Positions 52,546 to 60,660 of a DNA stretch of 64,000 nucleotides are shown here, one piece after another. Source of the stretch: Myxococcales bacterium (lineage in GTDB: Bacteria > Myxococcota_A > Polyangia > Polyangiales > Polyangiaceae); assembly GCA_016720545.1 (NCBI GenBank), contig JADKKK010000034.1, positions 1 to 64,000 on the forward strand, in the 5' to 3' direction. The notes under the pieces were generated by a model. It was not told where the DNA came from, searched no databases, and was given only the letters and a program-made list of their open reading frames with translations. Position 1 is the first letter of the stretch, and every line of letters begins with the position of its first letter. Position numbers and translations under genes: made by a program.

Positions 52546-53316
52546 ATGAGCGCGCCCGGAGACACCCTCGAGGCACGGCGCAGGCCCCTGCGCGCGACCG
52601 CAAGCGAGCCTCGCGTGGGCGTCGCGTTCCCCGCGCTGCTCCTCGTGTCGGCCCTGCTGGTGCTCGGCACGATCCACGTCGCGTTCCTTCGCGCGCCCAC
52701 CGAGCGCACGATGGGCATCGTGCAGAAGATCTTCTACTTCCACGTGCCGTCGGCCTACAGCATGTACCTCGGGGCCACGGCGTGTTTCGCGGGCTCGATC
52801 GCGTACTTGCTCCGCCCCACCGATCGCGCCGACGCGATCGCGAAGGCCGGCGCCGAGCTGTCGGTCGTGTACGGGCTGTGCGTGCTCGTCACCGGGCCGC
52901 TGTGGGCCGCGAAGGCCTGGGGCTTCTATTGGACGTGGGATCCGCGCCTCACCACGGCCATGTTGAGCTTCCTCATCTACGTCGCCTATCTCGTGCTGCG
53001 CGCCTTCACGGGTGACGGCCCCGGCGAGCGTCGCTTCGCCGCGGCCCTCGGCATCCTCGGCGCGGCCAACCTGCCCATCATCCATTTCAGCGTGCAGAAG
53101 TGGGGCGGCCAGCACCCCACGGTCGTCACCAGCCAGGGCGGCGGGCTCCAGCACCCCGACATGAAGCTCGCGTTCTGGCTCGGCATGGCCGGCTTCACCT
53201 TCCTCACCGTCGCGCTCCTGTGGGCCCGCGTGCGGGTGCTCCTCGTCGAGAGCCGCCTCGCCCGCCTCGAAGAAGACGCGATCGATCTTGGCCTCGACGA
53301 ACGAACGGAAGCCTGA
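52546..53316 (+). CDS. ccmC: Cytochrome c biogenesis heme-handling protein, CcmC type
   Basis: A 256-residue membrane protein with six hydrophobic segments. It has the tryptophan-rich WGFYWTWDPRLTTAMLSF heme-handling motif (the WWD domain), KIFYFHVPSAYSMYL and IIHFSVQKW, which give flanking His ligands. CcmC delivers heme to CcmE in system I cytochrome c maturation. It is followed three bases later by a CcmD-like gene. Only this part of the ccm set is present here; other ccm genes must lie elsewhere. Confidence 0.9.
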   Translation: MSAPGDTLEARRRPLRATASEPRVGVAFPALLLVSALLVLGTIHVAFLRAPTERTMGIVQKIFYFHVPSAYSMYLGATACFAGSIAYLLRPTDRADAIAKAGAELSVVYGLCVLVTGPLWAAKAWGFYWTWDPRLTTAMLSFLIYVAYLVLRAFTGDGPGERRFAAALGILGAANLPIIHFSVQKWGGQHPTVVTSQGGGLQHPDMKLAFWLGMAGFTFLTVALLWARVRVLLVESRLARLEEDAIDLGLDERTEA

Positions 53317-53318
53317 CC

Positions 53319-53669
53319 ATGCGCCTCGACGTCCTCCCCATGCCGCCGCCTCCCTCGAGCGCCCTCGCGAAGGGCTCCGACAAGCCCGCCGACCGGGCCA
53401 CCACCTTCCAGGCGGTTGAGGGCGGCGAAGTCCACAGCGGGCAGGTCCTCCTGGTCGAAGCGTACGTGGCTATCTGGTTATTTTTGCTCGCATTTATTGC
53501 CATGTCCTGGCGAAAGCAGGCGCGCCTCCACGCGCGCCTCGACGACCTCGAGCAGGTGGTCGACCGCGCCGCCGCGCGCCTCGAGGGGGCGGCCCCGATG
53601 AAGCCCGCGAGCGCGAAGGCCCCGGCCGCGGCGCCGCCAAGCGAGGCGGCGACCGCCGAGGGCGCCTGA
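53319..53669 (+). CDS. CcmD-like small membrane protein
   Basis: A 116-residue protein with one membrane segment (about 48-64, EAYVAIWLFLLAFIAMSW). An amphipathic charged helix follows (RKQARLHARLDDLEQVVDRA), then an Ala/Pro-rich tail. The layout matches the CcmD family that stabilises CcmC-CcmE complexes, though the N-terminal 45 residues and the tail are longer than usual. Its stop overlaps the ATG of the next small gene (TGATG). Confidence 0.7.
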   Translation: MRLDVLPMPPPPSSALAKGSDKPADRATTFQAVEGGEVHSGQVLLVEAYVAIWLFLLAFIAMSWRKQARLHARLDDLEQVVDRAAARLEGAAPMKPASAKAPAAAPPSEAATAEGA

Positions 53670-53803
53670 TGGGCACGCCTGGCCCCGAGCACTTCATCTT
53701 CATCCCCGGCGTGCTGATGATCGGCGCCGTGTTCGGCTTCGTGATGGGCTCGCGCGCGGCCCGCGCGGAGGTCGAGAAGAAGAAGCGGCGCGCGCGCGAG
53801 TGA
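53669..53803 (+). CDS. 44-residue single-span membrane protein in the ccmCD unit
   Basis: A 44-residue protein, with its ATG overlapping the TGA of the CcmD-like gene. One membrane segment (FIFIPGVLMIGAVFGFVMGS) is followed by a basic KKKRRARE tail. The overlap and the tail support translation. It probably accompanies CcmC and the CcmD-like protein; no family was recognised. It is too short for standard length cut-offs. Confidence 0.7.
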   Translation: MGTPGPEHFIFIPGVLMIGAVFGFVMGSRAARAEVEKKKRRARE

Positions 53804-53873
53804 GCGCCCGATCCGGCCGGCGCGGCGCGAGCGGCGCGTGCGTCCGCGCTGAACTTTCGGTATGTTGCGCCCC

Positions 53874-55016
53874 ATGATCGATTTCGAGCTGACCGACGAG
53901 CAGAAGGCCCTCATCGACACCGCGCGACGCTTCGCCCGCGAGCGCATCATCCCGGTCGCCGCGGAGGCCGACCGCCTCTCCGAGTTCCCCAAGGGCCTCT
54001 TCGAGGCGGCCTGGGAGAACGGCCTCGTCAACATCACCATCCCGGAGGCCTACGGCGGCCTTGGTGTGGGCGAGCTCGAGAGCACGATGATCACCGAGGA
54101 GCTCGCCTACGGCTGCTCCGGCATCCAGACCGCGCTGACGGCCAACACGCTCGCGGCGACGCCGGTCATCCTCGGCGGCTCGGACGAGCAGAAGAAGAAG
54201 TACCTCGGGATGCTCACCTCGGAGCCCGTGCGCGCCTCGTACGCCACGAGCGAGCCCAACGCGGGGAGCGACGTGGCAGGCATGCAGTGCAAGTTCGTGC
54301 AGCACGGCGATGACTACGTCCTGAACGGGCAGAAGGCGTGGATCACCAACGCGGCCTACGCGCGCTGGTTCGTGGTGTTCGCCACGCAGGACCCCTCCCT
54401 CAAGCACCGCGGCATCGGCGCGTTCATCATCGACCGCGAGGCCGAGGGCTTCGAGGTCGGCAAGCACGAGGACAAGCTCGGCCAGCGCGCGAGCGACACG
54501 GCGCAGATCTTCCTCGACGACGTGAAGGTCCACAAGGCGAACCTGCTCGCGCCCGAGGGCCAGGGCTTCAAGCTCGCGATGGAGACCTTCAACCAGACGC
54601 GCCCCGACATCGGCGCGAGCGCAGTCGGCGTCATGCGGCGCTGCCTCGACGAGTGCATCGCGTACGCGAAGGAGCGAAAGACCTTCGGCACGGCGATCGC
54701 CAACCACCAGGCGATCCAGTTCATGCTCGCCGAGATGGGCATCCGCATCGAGGCCACGCAGCTGCTCGTGCGCAAGGCCGCGTGGGCGCTCGACAAGAAG
54801 CGCCCCTCGCCGCTCACCTCGTCTTGCGCGAAGGCGTTCGGCGGCGACGCCGCGATGGCCACGGCGATCGACGCCGTGCAGATCTTCGGCGGCAACGGCT
54901 ACACGAAGGAGTACCCCGTCGAGAAGCTCATGCGCGACGCGAAGATTCTTCAGATCTACGAGGGGACGAGCCAGATCCAGCGCATGGTCATCGCCAAGAC
55001 GCTGCTCGGCGGTTGA
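53874..55016 (+). CDS. Acyl-CoA dehydrogenase (medium/short chain type)
   Basis: A 380-residue FAD enzyme of fatty acid or amino acid catabolism. It has FELTDEQKALIDTARRFARE at the N-terminus, SYATSEPNAGSDVAGM (substrate/FAD loop), YVLNGQKAWITNAAYA, KLGQRASDT, the QIFGGNGYTKEYPVEKLMRD segment and YEGTSQIQRMVIAKTL. The Glu in YEGT is the catalytic base of medium-chain-type enzymes. The start is either the ATG at 53874 (used here) or 53862. The substrate chain length is not inferable. Confidence 0.95.
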   Translation: MIDFELTDEQKALIDTARRFARERIIPVAAEADRLSEFPKGLFEAAWENGLVNITIPEAYGGLGVGELESTMITEELAYGCSGIQTALTANTLAATPVILGGSDEQKKKYLGMLTSEPVRASYATSEPNAGSDVAGMQCKFVQHGDDYVLNGQKAWITNAAYARWFVVFATQDPSLKHRGIGAFIIDREAEGFEVGKHEDKLGQRASDTAQIFLDDVKVHKANLLAPEGQGFKLAMETFNQTRPDIGASAVGVMRRCLDECIAYAKERKTFGTAIANHQAIQFMLAEMGIRIEATQLLVRKAAWALDKKRPSPLTSSCAKAFGGDAAMATAIDAVQIFGGNGYTKEYPVEKLMRDAKILQIYEGTSQIQRMVIAKTLLGG

Positions 55017-55627
55017 GCCGGCCCGCGCGGCGCGCGCCGTGGCGCACGGGCTGGGGAGCGGCCGTGGCTGCGGCGTGGACGGCTGCTACGCTCGCGATCG
55101 CCTGCGCGCCGTCGATCGATCGCGGCTCGCCGGAGGTGCCCTCCCCTGCGGCCGCCGACGCGGGCCCCCGCGCGTCGCCTGTAGCGACGCCCGCGCCCGC
55201 GACAGGCACCGACGGCTACGTGTATGTTGCACGTTCCAGGCGCGTCTCGGTGGGGCTCGCGGAGGCCCGCGGCCTCACGCCGGACGAGGCCCGCTCGGTG
55301 GTCGATCGGCTCGCCGGCGCGTTCGAGGCGTGCGCGGCGCGCCTCGGATCGCTCGCGCCCGGGGCGGCGCGCCTCGTCGTGCTGCTCGACGAGCGCGGCC
55401 GCGTCACCGGCAGCGACGCGAAGCTCGCGCCGGGGAGCGAGACCGCTCGCGCGGGGCTCCTGTGCCTCATCTCCCCTGCCCGCGGCCTCTCGTATCCGTC
55501 GCTCTCGCCGGCGGCAGGGCCGCCCGCCAGCTGGCGGGGCGCGCGCGGGTTCGCGGTGGAGGCCGCGTGGGAGAGCTCGGGCGCCGCGCCCGAGGCGCCG
55601 CGGGCCGGCACGGGCGCGACCCGCTGA
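55013..55627 (+). CDS. Hypothetical lipoprotein coupled to acyl-CoA dehydrogenase gene
   Basis: About 204 residues if it starts with the TTG at 55013, which overlaps the acyl-CoA dehydrogenase TGA (TTGA). The N-terminus is a signal peptide with lipobox LAIAC (about residue 31), then an Ala/Pro/Ser linker. The mature domain has VYVARSRRVSVGLAEARGLT and a pair of cysteines. No family was recognised. The overlap and lipobox support the start, though TTG starts are uncommon. Confidence 0.6.
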   Translation: MSRPARRAPWRTGWGAAVAAAWTAATLAIACAPSIDRGSPEVPSPAAADAGPRASPVATPAPATGTDGYVYVARSRRVSVGLAEARGLTPDEARSVVDRLAGAFEACAARLGSLAPGAARLVVLLDERGRVTGSDAKLAPGSETARAGLLCLISPARGLSYPSLSPAAGPPASWRGARGFAVEAAWESSGAAPEAPRAGTGATR

Positions 55628-55647
55628 TCCGCGCCGGGGAATGGGCG

Positions 55648-56808
55648 TCAGCTCGTGGCCGACTTGCGGAGCGCGCGGAGCGTGGCGGTGACGCGGTCGC
55701 CGGCGGAGTGAAGCTCGAGGAACGTGCGCGACTCGCCGGGCGAGAACGAGAAGGTTCCGGGGTTCGCGTAGCGCTCGGTGATCTCCGGGCTGTGGGCGTG
55801 CCCAAGCACCACCAGGCTCGCGCCCGTGGCGCCGGCGACCAGACGCGCCCCCGCCGCGAGGCGCGTCACGACCCGCCCGGCGTAGCGGTTGTGGCCCGCG
55901 GCCCAGCTCGAGAGCATGCAGCCCATCCCCACGGCCGCGAGGGCGAGCGCCGCGCGCCGGCGGCCCGTCGCCGCCAGGCCCAGCGAGCCGAGCAATGCCA
56001 TGGTGAAGGTGACCCGGTCGAGGTAGAGCCGCGCGAACGTGTCGCCGAGGCGCGCGAGCGTGGGCGCCTCTTGCGCCGACAGCAGCCCCCGGAGCGCGTC
56101 CGCGGAGACGTCGGCGCCGAGCGCGAACGCGTCGAGCAGGGCGTCGCCGGAGGCCCGCTCGGCGTCGAGGTCGTAGAAGGGGCCCGCGTTGGCGAGCGCG
56201 GCGAACGAGGCGCGAAAGAACGTCGCGACGACGTGCGGCCCGCGGGCCCCGTAGCGCGTGAAGGCCTCGGTGAAGAGGTCGAGGGGCAGCTTGTCGTTGC
56301 GGTTCAAGTAGGCGTAGGCCCCCGTGGGCGCGATGAAGTCGTGCACGAAGCGGACGCCAAGGCTTGGCGCACCGTGGACGAGCGGGTGGCCCGGCGCGTT
56401 GTCCGGGTCGAACACGTGGCCGTGCTCCAGGTGCAGGCCGCCGTCGCGGAAGAACCACGGCGTCGTCGAGAGCCGCGCGCGCGCCTCGGGCCCCAGCCGG
56501 AGCGCGCGCGCGAGGGTGTCGCCGAAGCCCTCACGCCCGACGTCGGCGTCGTGATTGCCCGCAGCGAGGCGCAGCTCGCCCCCGCGCTCCAGGTGTTCGC
56601 CGAGCGCCGGCGCCAGCGAAGGGTGCGCGCCCAGGACCTCTTCGACCGAGGGAGTGGGGGCGGCCTCCGCCGACCGATCGAACAGGTCGCCGGCCACGTA
56701 CACCCGGGCGCCAGGGTGCTCGGTGAAGAGCCGCGCGAGATCGGCGACCACCGGACGCGGCGTCTGGCGAGTGAGGTGGACGTCGGCGACGACGAGGGTT
56801 CGGCGCAT
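55648..56808 (-). CDS. Calcineurin-like metallophosphoesterase with membrane hairpin
   Basis: A 386-residue protein with the metallophosphoesterase ligand set: VVADVHLT (D-x-H), VAGDLFD (GD), AAGNHD (GNHD), LEHGHVFD (H-x-H) and VVLGHAHSPE (G-H-x-H). Between the last two sets are one or two hydrophobic stretches (about 275-310, LLGSLGLAATGRRRAALALA and AVGMGCMLSS), suggesting membrane attachment. The ATG at 56808 is preferred to a TTG four codons earlier. The substrate is unknown; relatives act on UDP-diacylglucosamine or cyclic nucleotides. Confidence 0.87.
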   Translation of the reverse strand: MRRTLVVADVHLTRQTPRPVVADLARLFTEHPGARVYVAGDLFDRSAEAAPTPSVEEVLGAHPSLAPALGEHLERGGELRLAAGNHDADVGREGFGDTLARALRLGPEARARLSTTPWFFRDGGLHLEHGHVFDPDNAPGHPLVHGAPSLGVRFVHDFIAPTGAYAYLNRNDKLPLDLFTEAFTRYGARGPHVVATFFRASFAALANAGPFYDLDAERASGDALLDAFALGADVSADALRGLLSAQEAPTLARLGDTFARLYLDRVTFTMALLGSLGLAATGRRRAALALAAVGMGCMLSSWAAGHNRYAGRVVTRLAAGARLVAGATGASLVVLGHAHSPEITERYANPGTFSFSPGESRTFLELHSAGDRVTATLRALRKSATS

Positions 56809-56821
56809 GGCAAGAGACAAA

Positions 56822-56859
56822 GAAAAAAGGCGCGCGGTGCGAGGAGCACTGCACGCCTT
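56822..56859 (-). terminator. Intrinsic terminator after tRNA-Gly
   Basis: On the minus strand AAGGCGTGC ... GCGCGCCTTTTTT forms a G+C-rich stem with a run of six T, about 36 bases past the end of tRNA-Gly and ahead of the metallophosphoesterase start. It should separate the tRNA transcript from the next gene. Confidence 0.75.
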
Positions 56860-56894
56860 CGTTCATACGCCCTCTTGCGAGGGAAAGCGACTTG

Positions 56895-56966
56895 AGCGGG
56901 AAAAGGGATTCGAACCCTCGACGTCCACCTTGGCAAGGTGGCACTCTACCGCTGAGTTATTCCCGC
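56895..56966 (-). tRNA. tRNA-Gly (anticodon GCC)
   Basis: A complete cloverleaf of 72 bases on the minus strand. The acceptor stem is GCGGGAA/TTCCCGC. The D arm is CTCAGCGGTAGAG, the anticodon arm CCACCTTGCCAAGGTGG with anticodon GCC, and the T arm GAGGGTTCGAATCCC. The 3' CCA is not encoded. An intrinsic terminator follows. Confidence 0.97.
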
Positions 56967-57005
56967 GGTTCGTGGGAGGTGAATTACCCAACCCCACGGC
57001 CCGTG

Positions 57006-57233
57006 TCAACGGGAATTCGCACGCAGGTGTTCACGAAGGGTGGTGATGGCGCGCCAAGCGACGCGGGCGTGATCCTCGGCGGGTGTACGGGCGAGGCGCC
57101 CGCCGTGGCGGGCCTCGATCGCGCAGGTCGCCGCACGAGACGCCCCGAGCCCCTGCGCGCCCGGCGTGCGGCACGTCCGCTGGCACGTTCGGCACCTCCC
57201 GACGGAGACCGACGTGGCGAACGACGCCCACAA
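57006..57233 (-). CDS. Possible 75-residue Cys-containing protein
   Basis: A frame from a TTG at 57233 to TGA at 57006 with protein-like composition: GRCRTCQRTCRTPGAQ, with a C-x-x-C and nearby C, then a helical, Arg/Ala-rich C-terminus. No SD of note and no known family. It lies between the tRNA and a lipoprotein gene on the same strand. If it is not a gene, 56967-57295 is otherwise empty. Confidence 0.3.
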   Translation of the reverse strand: MWASFATSVSVGRCRTCQRTCRTPGAQGLGASRAATCAIEARHGGRLARTPAEDHARVAWRAITTLREHLRANSR

Positions 57234-57295
57234 ACGACGACGCCCCACGACGAATCGCGGGGCGTGCTGGCGGCGGACGAGGCGCGCGCGCGGCG

Positions 57296-57679
57296 TCAGG
57301 GGGACGTGGTGGGCGGGCCCGAGTCCGGGGGCGGCGGCGGCGCCGGGCACACGGCCGCGCTCGGGTAGCACTTGTTGAGGGCGGTGTCGCAGCAGAAGGT
57401 TCCCTTGGCCGGCTTGGCGCAGCTGGTCTGGCACTGCTGGTCGGTGGCGCACGCGGGAGCGCAAGTGTCCGTGGGTGCCGCGTCGACCGGAGGCTTGGCG
57501 GCGTCCACCGACGACGTCGCGTCGGCGGCGGCGGCGTCCTTCGCGGCGCCTGCGTCTTTGGCGGGCGTCGGCTCCTCGACGGCGGGGTCCTCCGAGCCGG
57601 CGCAGGCCGCGAGCGACGCGCAGGCGAGACCGAGGAAGGCCACCGAGAGGAGGGCGAAAGGAGTATAACGGGCGCTCAC
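57296..57679 (-). CDS. Small Cys-rich lipoprotein
   Basis: A 127-residue exported protein if the GTG at 57679 is the start; an in-frame ATG lies upstream at 57746. The signal peptide ends in a lipobox (LAAC, about residue 26). An Asp/Ala/Lys-rich linker (about 35-75) leads to a Cys-rich module (CAPACATDQQCQTSC and FCCDTALNKCYPSAAVCP), with eight cysteines in about 45 residues, then a Pro/Ser tail. The module looks like the small disulfide knots of many myxobacterial lipoproteins. The function is unknown. Confidence 0.65.
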   Translation of the reverse strand: MSARYTPFALLSVAFLGLACASLAACAGSEDPAVEEPTPAKDAGAAKDAAAADATSSVDAAKPPVDAAPTDTCAPACATDQQCQTSCAKPAKGTFCCDTALNKCYPSAAVCPAPPPPPDSGPPTTSP

Positions 57680-57746
57680 GCCCCTTGTACTACTCGATGC
57701 CCCCCGCCTCGACAACCCTGACCCTCGAAATAGATACACGCCACGC

Positions 57747-59612
57747 ATGACAGACTCGCCGGACGCCGCCGAAGCCAGCGCCGCCCCACCTTTGGCCGCC
57801 GGCCGGGGCGGCGCGGCGGGCCCCGCGCCGGGCGGGCGCCTGAGGAGGCTGCTCGACGACGGCCCCACCCTGTTGGCGTTCCTCTGCCTCGCGACCGTGG
57901 GCGTCTTCGTGTTCTGGCCCTCCCTCGCCTGCCCACTGTGGCTCGACGACTACATCCATCGCGCGATGGTCAATCACGTTTACCCTTCGCCGAGAGGCCC
58001 CCTCGACCTCTACGACTTCGTGAGCGAGCGCGACCGCGGCGTGCTCATGACCCGCGGAATACTGCCGTGGTGGACCAACCCGCGCCTCGAGATCCGCTTC
58101 CTCCGGCCGCTGTCGAGCGCGCTCCTTTACGGGGACCACTCGCTCTTCGGCGAGCACCCGCTCGTGATGCATCTGCACTCGTTCGCGTGGTGGCTCGCGG
58201 CTGTGTTCGGCGCCCGCGGGCTCTTCCGCAGGTTCTTCATTCCGCGGATCGCCCTCTTGGCCACAGTCGTGTTCGCCCTCGCCCCGTGCCACGCGATCCC
58301 GCTCGCCTGGCTCGCCAACCGCGAGGCGCTCGTGTCGCTCGCCTTCGGGCTGTTCGCGCTCGGGCACTACGAGGACTTCCGGGCGTCGCGCAGCCTGGCG
58401 CGGGGGGCCGCCGCGGCGGCCCTGTTCGCCCTCTCCATGGCAGGCGGTGAGTACGGTCTCCTGCTGGCCGGCTACGTCGTCACCGCGGAGGTCTTCGCGC
58501 GCGAGGCGACGCCCAGCCCGTCGTACGCGGGGCGCGCACTCGGCGTGCTGCCGTGGCTCGCCCCGACCGCGGCGTACCTCGCCATCCGCCACCACTTCCA
58601 CTACGGCGCCGCCGGCTCCGGGTTCTACTCCGACCCGACGCAGGCGTTCGGCGAGTTCATGAGCCACGCGCCCAGACGCCTCGCTTCGCTACTCCTCGAC
58701 GCGTGGCTGTCGCTCGACGGGAATGGCCTCCGCGCGCTCGGCGGGTCGCAGGTGGGCCTCCTCTTCCTCGTGGCGCTCGCGCTGCTCGCCGCGCCCGTGC
58801 ACGGCGCGATCGCGAGGCTCGACGCCCGCGCCGCCGGCCACGCGACGGCGATGCTCGCGGGCTCCGTGCTCGGCCTCGCGCCCGCCCTGGCGGTGAGCAC
58901 CTCGCCTCGCCTGCTGGCCGCAGGCATGCTCGGCGTCGCGTCGACGGTCGCGATCGTGCTGAACGACGCCTGGTTCGCGCCACCGGCCCCCGAGGGCGCA
59001 CTGGAGAGCGCGCACGCGCCGCGGGGTGCGCTCACGGCCAGCGTCGCGTACGCTTTGGGCTTTCTTCACCTCATCCACGCCCCGATCACTTCGTGGGTCG
59101 TCGGCAAGGAGATCGGCTTCGGCGCTCGCCTCTTCGCTTCGCACGCGCGCTCCCTCGGCAAGCGCGCGGGCGCCGTCGACGCTCAAACGCCGAGCGAGGT
59201 CGCGGTGCAGCTCGTGCGCGCGCCGAACGCGGCGCTCTTCATGCCCTTCGCGCTGAACCCGAGAGCCGAACCGCCCCGGCGGTGGAGGGTGCTCGCGCGG
59301 GCGCCCCACGTGCTCGCGATGCGGGAAGGCCCTCGAACCCTGGTGCTCACCGCCCCGCGGGACGTGAGCCTCTTCACCACCGAAGACGGCGACGTGTTCG
59401 GGGCGGCGCCCATGTCCCTCGGCGCGGTGCTCCGCGTAGAAGACATGCGGATCGAGATCCTGCAGGTGGGCGCCGAGGGACCGGAGCGCGCGCGCTTCAC
59501 CTTCGACCGCGACCTCGACGCCGAGGGCATGGTGTGGGCCACCGAGACCGGGCGCGGGTACCCCTCGATCACGCCGCCCGAGGAGGGCTTTGGCGCCCCT
59601 TTCGACCCCTAG
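57747..59612 (+). CDS. Large multi-pass membrane protein, glycosyltransferase-C-like
   Basis: A 621-residue polytopic protein with about nine hydrophobic segments across residues 40-460, then a soluble C-terminal part of about 150 residues. An early loop with LWLDDYIHR after the first membrane segment recalls the acidic first loop of GT-C enzymes (PMT/ArnT-like), but the assignment is tentative. The C-terminal part is mixed alpha/beta. Its stop TAG (59610-59612) is formed by the end of the inverted-repeat element that follows, so its C-terminus may be younger than the rest of the gene. Confidence 0.6.
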   Translation: MTDSPDAAEASAAPPLAAGRGGAAGPAPGGRLRRLLDDGPTLLAFLCLATVGVFVFWPSLACPLWLDDYIHRAMVNHVYPSPRGPLDLYDFVSERDRGVLMTRGILPWWTNPRLEIRFLRPLSSALLYGDHSLFGEHPLVMHLHSFAWWLAAVFGARGLFRRFFIPRIALLATVVFALAPCHAIPLAWLANREALVSLAFGLFALGHYEDFRASRSLARGAAAAALFALSMAGGEYGLLLAGYVVTAEVFAREATPSPSYAGRALGVLPWLAPTAAYLAIRHHFHYGAAGSGFYSDPTQAFGEFMSHAPRRLASLLLDAWLSLDGNGLRALGGSQVGLLFLVALALLAAPVHGAIARLDARAAGHATAMLAGSVLGLAPALAVSTSPRLLAAGMLGVASTVAIVLNDAWFAPPAPEGALESAHAPRGALTASVAYALGFLHLIHAPITSWVVGKEIGFGARLFASHARSLGKRAGAVDAQTPSEVAVQLVRAPNAALFMPFALNPRAEPPRRWRVLARAPHVLAMREGPRTLVLTAPRDVSLFTTEDGDVFGAAPMSLGAVLRVEDMRIEILQVGAEGPERARFTFDRDLDAEGMVWATETGRGYPSITPPEEGFGAPFDP

Positions 59613-59910
59613 TCCCCTGGAGTCGTGGTTCGTATCAGAAGTCCGGTCTTCGGTGTCATGCCGAGGAGCGAGGGGGTGCCCCGTTTTCGGCGGCGGCGGG
59701 CCCGTCCTCAACTCGGACGTCGTTCCGCGCGGTGGAGGCGGCGCTTTGCGCTCAGGGGACAGTGGTTTCGGGTGTGACCGCGCGAGAACGCCGACCCTCG
59801 AACATGAGTATCCTCCCACCGCCGCCGAAAACGGGACACCCCTCGCTCCCTTGTGGCGAAAGGCCGAACCCGCGCGAGTTCTGGAAGGGATCACGCTTCC
59901 AGGGGACTAG
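59609..59910. mobile_element. MITE-like element with long imperfect terminal inverted repeats
   Basis: The termini are perfect 12-bp inverted repeats (CTAGTCCCCTGG at 59609-59620 and its complement at 59899-59910). The similarity continues imperfectly into arms of about 100 bases each, including CCCGTTTTCGGCGGCGG near 59680-59696 opposite CCGCCGCCGAAAACGGGA near 59820. About 75 bases lie between the arms. No transposase frame is present, so it is non-autonomous. It supplies the stop codon of the gene at 57747. Part of the same family is at 46988-47070. Confidence 0.7.
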
Positions 59911-60089
59911 CAGCCCGTTGATAAGCTCCCGTCGCCCGCGCGCCGCCGCATCGGCACGGGCTGCGCTGCGCTCCCTACAAAAGCACAAAAGTAGGCTCCG
60001 CGGGCTCCTCGGATCGCGCCTCGCCCGATGCCGCGCGGGCGACGCGCGGGCTCGGTCCGTTTCTCAGCGGGCTGCTACTAGTCCCCTGG
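59899..60089. mobile_element. Second, overlapping inverted-repeat element
   Basis: This element shares its left end with the right end of the previous one. The left arm CCAGGGGACTAGCAGCCCGT (59899-59918) matches the complement of the right arm (GCGGGCTGCTACTAGTCCCC, 60068-60087), and both arms have GTCGCCCGCGCG-type inner segments. The spacer has a short AT-rich piece (CTACAAAAGCACAAAAGTAG, 59975-59994) that is itself nearly palindromic. No coding sequence is seen in 59613-60112. Confidence 0.65.
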
Positions 60090-60112
60090 AGTCCATCAAG
60101 CGGTTCGGCGCT

Positions 60113-60622
60113 CTAGCTTCGCCTGCGGCTCCACCGCGCCGCTCGCCACGGATGCGACCGGGCCGCGAGCGCCTCCGGGCGAGGTGACGGCGGGATGTCC
60201 TCGTCGTCGGACGGCAGCAAGCGCGCCCTGCGCATCTCGCCGGGCATCGCGCGCGCCCACGCCTCCGCGCGACGGCCGAGGTTGGCGAGCTCGGCCTCGG
60301 TGAGCGCGCTCGCGTGCGCGAGCAGAGAATCGAGCGGCCACGCGGACATGGACGCTCGCGATGGGGCCGCGCGGGCCGTGAACCCCACCGGGCGCTGCGC
60401 GAGAGCAGCAAGTGCGGCCGGCAGACCTCGCAGCGCCCCGAAGCGCGCGTGGACGACGGCGCCGTCGTCGAACGTGAGCGCGCTCACTGCGCCACCTGCG
60501 TAGAGGAGCTCCACACGCGTGTGAGCCGCGAACGAGGCGGCAACTTCGAGGACCTCCGGCAGGGAGAGCCCGTCGAGCGTGCCAAAGAAGCAGAGCGGCG
60601 CGGTCGTCAGGAAGGCGGGCAC
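60113..60622 (-). CDS. DUF4388 (PATAN-like) domain protein
   Basis: A 169-residue protein. The first 85 residues match the DUF4388 pattern: FFGTLDGLSLPEVLEVAASF, then VELLYAGGAVSALTFDDG and AVVHARFGALRG. The domain is found in signalling proteins, often with receiver or kinase partners, in Myxococcota and other bacteria. The C-terminal part is helical and Arg-rich. The GTG start at 60622 lies 38 bases after the acyltransferase stop on the same strand. The inverted-repeat elements follow its stop by about 25 bases. Confidence 0.75.
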   Translation of the reverse strand: MPAFLTTAPLCFFGTLDGLSLPEVLEVAASFAAHTRVELLYAGGAVSALTFDDGAVVHARFGALRGLPAALAALAQRPVGFTARAAPSRASMSAWPLDSLLAHASALTEAELANLGRRAEAWARAMPGEMRRARLLPSDDEDIPPSPRPEALAARSHPWRAARWSRRRS

Positions 60623-60660
60623 ACGCGGCGCGAAGCAACGTTCACGCCACGCGCCCCCGC

